Assembly: GCA_964364175.1 (NCBI GenBank) | Contig: CAYILR010000046.1 | Location: forward strand, 1 to 33,519 | Direction: 5' to 3' | Length of the DNA stretch: 33,519 nucleotides | Origin: CAYILR01 sp964364175 | GTDB taxonomy: Bacteria; Bdellovibrionota; UBA1018 | Notes under the pieces: model-generated | Database searches by the model: none | What the model was told of the DNA's origin: nothing | What the model saw: only the letters and a program-made list of their open reading frames with translations | Part shown: in pieces, positions 30,402 through 33,519 of the stretch | Numbering within the stretch: position 1 is the first letter of the stretch | How the letters are laid out: each line of letters starts with the position of its first letter | Position numbers and translations under genes: made by a program

Positions 30402-31850
30402 CTAGGCCGACTTCTTCTCAGTTTTAATATTTGGTAACCTAATACCTATTCTATCAAGTGCAGTGAGGCCAACTGTTTCCTTCCAAAAACTAATTGCATA
30501 TCGATCTGTCATCCCAGAAACGACATCAAGAATTGCAGGGAACAGTGTTCCCTGGTCTTTGGCTGCTAAAAAGTAACCACGAATTTCTTCTGGTAATTCT
30601 TTAAATACTGGCGAACTACTTAGATCGGACTCCCTTGTGAGCGGATATAATTTATCCAAGATACCGGTTAACACCACTCTCGCCAAGTTATCTTGCTCAC
30701 GAATAAATTGCTCTGGAAAAATTGAGTTTCTATATAGCTGGCCCTTCAAAGCAAATAGACTATTCCCGGCGCTAGAGTCGGCTAGCTTGAGATACACTAG
30801 ATTTGGATCGGTTTGTTCTTCGTTTGTTTCCTTATGTTTGTAAGTGTGCGCATTACTCTGAATAAAATTATTTAAATACAAAGGAAGGTTAGCGAGTGAG
30901 TGATCGGCCTCCGCAAAAAAAGTATTTGAAAAATGATCAATGGCACGAAAGACATGATTCAGAGCAACTCGCAAAAATTTATCACTAAATTCTTGAATAT
31001 TGTCGCATGAAGGCTCAGACAAAGCTGCATCGAAAGATAATTTGAGAGATTCTTGAAGTTCTTTACCTTCGTGATCAACACACATCAATTGTGAAAGAGT
31101 TTCAAACTGAGACAAATTTTCTAACGACTGTTTTCCGGAGTAAATAGCAATGGCATCCAAAACATCCCCACTTAAGTACGCAATGTCATCAGCTGCTTCC
31201 ATAAAGATACTTGCCGGATGACGTAAGTCTAGGAGTTCTAGCTTTTTCATTATTACATTCAGCTCAGATCGTTCCGAGTCATAGCAGTTCGTTTCGGTAA
31301 TTTTTTTCTTCAGAATAGCAGCTACAAACGGCCCAGATACCTGTATCTTTTCAAACCAAATCGGGTTTAATAAAATTCTAACAACTTGTTTATTGTCATC
31401 GAATATGTGCGCTTCATTTTTGTCTTTGCAATACTCTTCTATTACTACTTTTCCAGTGTGCCCAAAAGCTGAATGCCCTATGTCGTGAGCCAAGCAAACT
31501 GCAGAGGTTAGTTCCTCCAATTCAGCAGAGAGTTTATGGTAAGTTTCATGGTCGGATGTAAAAAGCTTCTTGAAAACTGTAGAGCAAAAATATCTAGCTA
31601 TGTGTCGACCGACCTGGGCTGCTTCAACAGAGTGAGTTAATCGAGTGTGTACGTGATCGTTGTAGGGAAGTGAGAATACTTGTGTCTTGTGTGAAAGACG
31701 TTTGAAGAAATTTGAATGAACTATTGTTCCGAGATCTCGGTTAAAAGCATTTCTCGCGCGGATTGGATTTTCGGTAACTACCTTGTCAGGTGATCTCGCC
31801 AAGAAAGCGTTCATCCAAACTGGGCGATATTTGAAATAATTGTCCTTCAT
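30402..31850 (-). CDS. dGTPase-like HD-domain triphosphohydrolase
   Basis: A protein of 482 residues in the deoxyguanosinetriphosphate triphosphohydrolase (Dgt) family. The metal-binding HD residues are visible: His73 in HTRLTHS, His122-Asp123 in LAHDIGHSAFGHTG, and Asp221/Asp222 in EAADDIAYLSGD. Dgt enzymes hydrolyse dGTP or other dNTPs to nucleoside and triphosphate; some members are known anti-phage proteins that deplete dNTPs. The neighbourhood (recombinase remnant downstream, zinc-hook ATPase 98 bp upstream on the same strand) fits an accessory defence cassette. The region is visibly AT-richer than the rest of the window. The start is ATG 31850. The substrate and the defence role are inferences. 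Confidence 0.9.
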   Translation of the reverse strand: MKDNYFKYRPVWMNAFLARSPDKVVTENPIRARNAFNRDLGTIVHSNFFKRLSHKTQVFSLPYNDHVHTRLTHSVEAAQVGRHIARYFCSTVFKKLFTSDHETYHKLSAELEELTSAVCLAHDIGHSAFGHTGKVVIEEYCKDKNEAHIFDDNKQVVRILLNPIWFEKIQVSGPFVAAILKKKITETNCYDSERSELNVIMKKLELLDLRHPASIFMEAADDIAYLSGDVLDAIAIYSGKQSLENLSQFETLSQLMCVDHEGKELQESLKLSFDAALSEPSCDNIQEFSDKFLRVALNHVFRAIDHFSNTFFAEADHSLANLPLYLNNFIQSNAHTYKHKETNEEQTDPNLVYLKLADSSAGNSLFALKGQLYRNSIFPEQFIREQDNLARVVLTGILDKLYPLTRESDLSSSPVFKELPEEIRGYFLAAKDQGTLFPAILDVVSGMTDRYAISFWKETVGLTALDRIGIRLPNIKTEKKSA

Positions 31851-31948
31851 CTCCAGACATATCGGAATAATTCAACAATACTTGAGTATTTTTGTTTGAT
31901 TTTTTCCTTTAGTTTTCATTACCTTGAATGCGACCTTATCGCTAAGGA

Positions 31949-33502
31949 TCAAAGCATAATCCCAGAGCCTGCAACCTTTTGATGGGTTTTCTTGCGATCC
32001 TCATATTCCTTTTTAAATTTAATATAGGCATCAATCTCTTGTTTTAAGAGGTCGGGTGACGCAAACGGACCTGAATATCCATCGGCGTGAAGATGGGCCG
32101 AAACAAAACCAGAGCAATACACAAGCTTATCACAGACAAATTCGGCATCACTTTTGGGGCAATACGCTTCTTTTAATGTTGCGTACTTAATCTGACGGTC
32201 AAATCGTTTTACCGTACCTCCAAACAATTGATCTAATATGAAAGCTTGGTACGTCTTTCTTAAGCTATTGAAGCCCTCTTGCGAAAGACGCTCTCTTTCG
32301 TCTGGTGCTGTTGCAGCCCTTGCTCTATTTAAGTATTCCTCAGCTCTAGCGTGAGTCTTGTAGTCGAGCTCCAAATCTTTTTTATGGTTGAGAGCTACTA
32401 AACCAACACGCTCTTCAACTTTCTCAATCCAGTGGCAGAAGAAGTCCTGCTTCTCCTTGAGTTTCTGCCTCTCTGCTTCGTTCAACAAATCGAATAAAAA
32501 ACTAATATCGTGAGTGAAGATAATAACTTGCCTGCGACTAGATTCATCTACTAAGCGTTTCGCAATATAGGATTTACGTTCATGATCGAGCGAATTCACT
32601 GGGTCATCAAAGACAATACCTCCTTTGAGACTGCAGACTTCAATTTCGGTCAAAAAATCTGCAAGTGCGATTGCTCTTTGCTCACCTTCGCTCAGAACTT
32701 CAGCAGGAGAATGGTTAAAAACATCCAACTTTCTAAGGCTCTTCCCTGATCTCCCTTCTGCCTTAATATCTATTTTGAAGTTTACATGAAGTTTCTGCGC
32801 CTCTTTGAAAAAAGTCTGTTGATATTCTTTAGTGAAATATTCATTGAAAATCTTTTTTTGTTTATCGGTAATGGGGCGAGAACTGATTGTCTTTTCGGCC
32901 GATATTGCGCCAGCGACCCATTTCTGAATTTTGATGAACTTCTCAATATCAGAGGCCAGCTCAAGGAACTTTAGCTTATGTTTTAGCAAACTAACTGTAT
33001 TGCCAAGTTCTTGAAGTTTCTTCGCAAAGGTGACGGAATCAAAAATTTTTATTGATTCTTCAATGGCAGTTTTAATTGTATCATTTTTTTCTTTGGTATT
33101 TGGTGAAACGAGTAAGGGCACAGGAATTTGGCCAGACGAAATGAGGCATTCTTTAGCCTGAGTAAAAAATACCTTAATTGACTCGTCTAACACTGCAAAA
33201 TCAAACTTATCCTGTTGTCTATTTGTTTCAAGCCACTTTGATAGATTCTGCTTCGACCCAAGAGTTGGCAACTTCGTTACGTCGTAGGCAAGCCCGAGAG
33301 TTTTAAGAGTCTCTTTTGCAGTTTTTACGTCCTTCTCTGCTTGCCCATCCAAAAACTCAGAATAACGGCTAAACAGGGTCAGAGCATTGGCTTCGAGCTT
33401 TTGCAAACAAAGAGGGCAAGAGTCACCATTTGTTGGAAATGCACGACTCCGAATAGAACCTTCCTCGTAACTGTTCAGCCCGTTTGAGTGATTCACTTGC
33501 AT
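31949..33502 (-). CDS. Zinc-hook ABC ATPase (AAA_13/RloC-like), Walker A half missing
   Basis: The 517 residues hold the C-terminal half of an SMC/Rad50-like ATPase. They include a CPLC zinc hook (Cys29, Cys32), helical arms to about residue 260, the ABC signature LSEGEQ (270-275), Walker B GGIVFDDP (294-301), D-loop SLDH and H-loop THD (His331). About 180 further residues follow, including LRKTYQ (Arg415) and HLHADGYSG. The N-terminal Walker A segment should precede the hook, but an in-frame TAA at 33506-33508 stands two codons before the ATG at 33502. The gene is therefore truncated, frameshifted or split, with the other half beyond the window. The family resembles phage-defence ATPases; the activity is not shown. 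Confidence 0.8.
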   Translation of the reverse strand: MQVNHSNGLNSYEEGSIRSRAFPTNGDSCPLCLQKLEANALTLFSRYSEFLDGQAEKDVKTAKETLKTLGLAYDVTKLPTLGSKQNLSKWLETNRQQDKFDFAVLDESIKVFFTQAKECLISSGQIPVPLLVSPNTKEKNDTIKTAIEESIKIFDSVTFAKKLQELGNTVSLLKHKLKFLELASDIEKFIKIQKWVAGAISAEKTISSRPITDKQKKIFNEYFTKEYQQTFFKEAQKLHVNFKIDIKAEGRSGKSLRKLDVFNHSPAEVLSEGEQRAIALADFLTEIEVCSLKGGIVFDDPVNSLDHERKSYIAKRLVDESSRRQVIIFTHDISFLFDLLNEAERQKLKEKQDFFCHWIEKVEERVGLVALNHKKDLELDYKTHARAEEYLNRARAATAPDERERLSQEGFNSLRKTYQAFILDQLFGGTVKRFDRQIKYATLKEAYCPKSDAEFVCDKLVYCSGFVSAHLHADGYSGPFASPDLLKQEIDAYIKFKKEYEDRKKTHQKVAGSGIML

Positions 33503-33519
33503 AATTTATAAACAGGATT

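Overview
The window reads as chromosome of a Bdellovibrionota-like bacterium. This placement is an inference from gene content: a TIGR02147-family protein next to a secreted GNGG-type protein, many lineage-restricted secreted and lipoprotein genes, Hsp20-like and MoxR/VWA genes, and three good sigma-54 promoters. I recognise no rRNA or tRNA gene and no CRISPR array.

Layout. 1-1267: a DDE integrase/transposase cut by the left edge, then a coding remnant that has lost its start. 1274-3342: TIGR02147 protein plus secreted protein. 3344-9252 (minus): phospholipase D-like protein, lipoprotein metalloprotease, ornithine aminotransferase (rocD) and a small acyltransferase, with a dispersed 26-29 nt palindromic repeat between and inside the first two. 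9283-10899: lnt. 11095-14836: genes without recognised function, including a coiled-coil/alpha-crystallin fusion. 15021-17439: phasin-like protein, SRPBCC protein, glpX, and the divergent pgsA. 17619-20065: a Tyr/Gly-rich lipoprotein, a DMT transporter and pdxH. 20087-22126: MoxR ATPase plus VWA protein. 22240-24001 (minus): DUF2844/DUF3443 pair. 24103-26304: an HTTM-like membrane protein pair converging on an alkaline-phosphatase-superfamily protein. 26448-29691: a secreted protein, then a membrane histidine kinase converging on a receiver/ribbon-helix-helix regulator. 29752-33519: a visibly AT-richer, accessory-looking end with a complex palindrome, a recombinase remnant, a dGTPase-like HD enzyme and a zinc-hook ABC ATPase.

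Two themes stand out. First, three genes without recognised function, two of them lipoproteins, carry sigma-54 promoters of correct -24/-12 geometry; in one case the predicted transcript begins with an 11-bp hairpin. This suggests a sigma-54-controlled envelope set. Second, gene ends and spacers carry unusually elaborate inverted repeats: a 29-bp perfect repeat enclosing two hairpins (22115-22220), a 126-nt multi-stem hairpin (11433-11558), twin GGACCA hairpins (14141-14208), a 20-bp repeat whose arms are themselves palindromic (18489-18559), and a three-copy element that can fold two ways (29752-29936). Apart from the plain terminator at 18437-18472, these are more elaborate than simple terminators.

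The best candidate for an undescribed system is the right-hand dGTPase plus zinc-hook ATPase pair, whose ATPase gene lacks its Walker A half within the window. The TIGR02147/secreted pair and the coiled-coil/Hsp20 operon come next.
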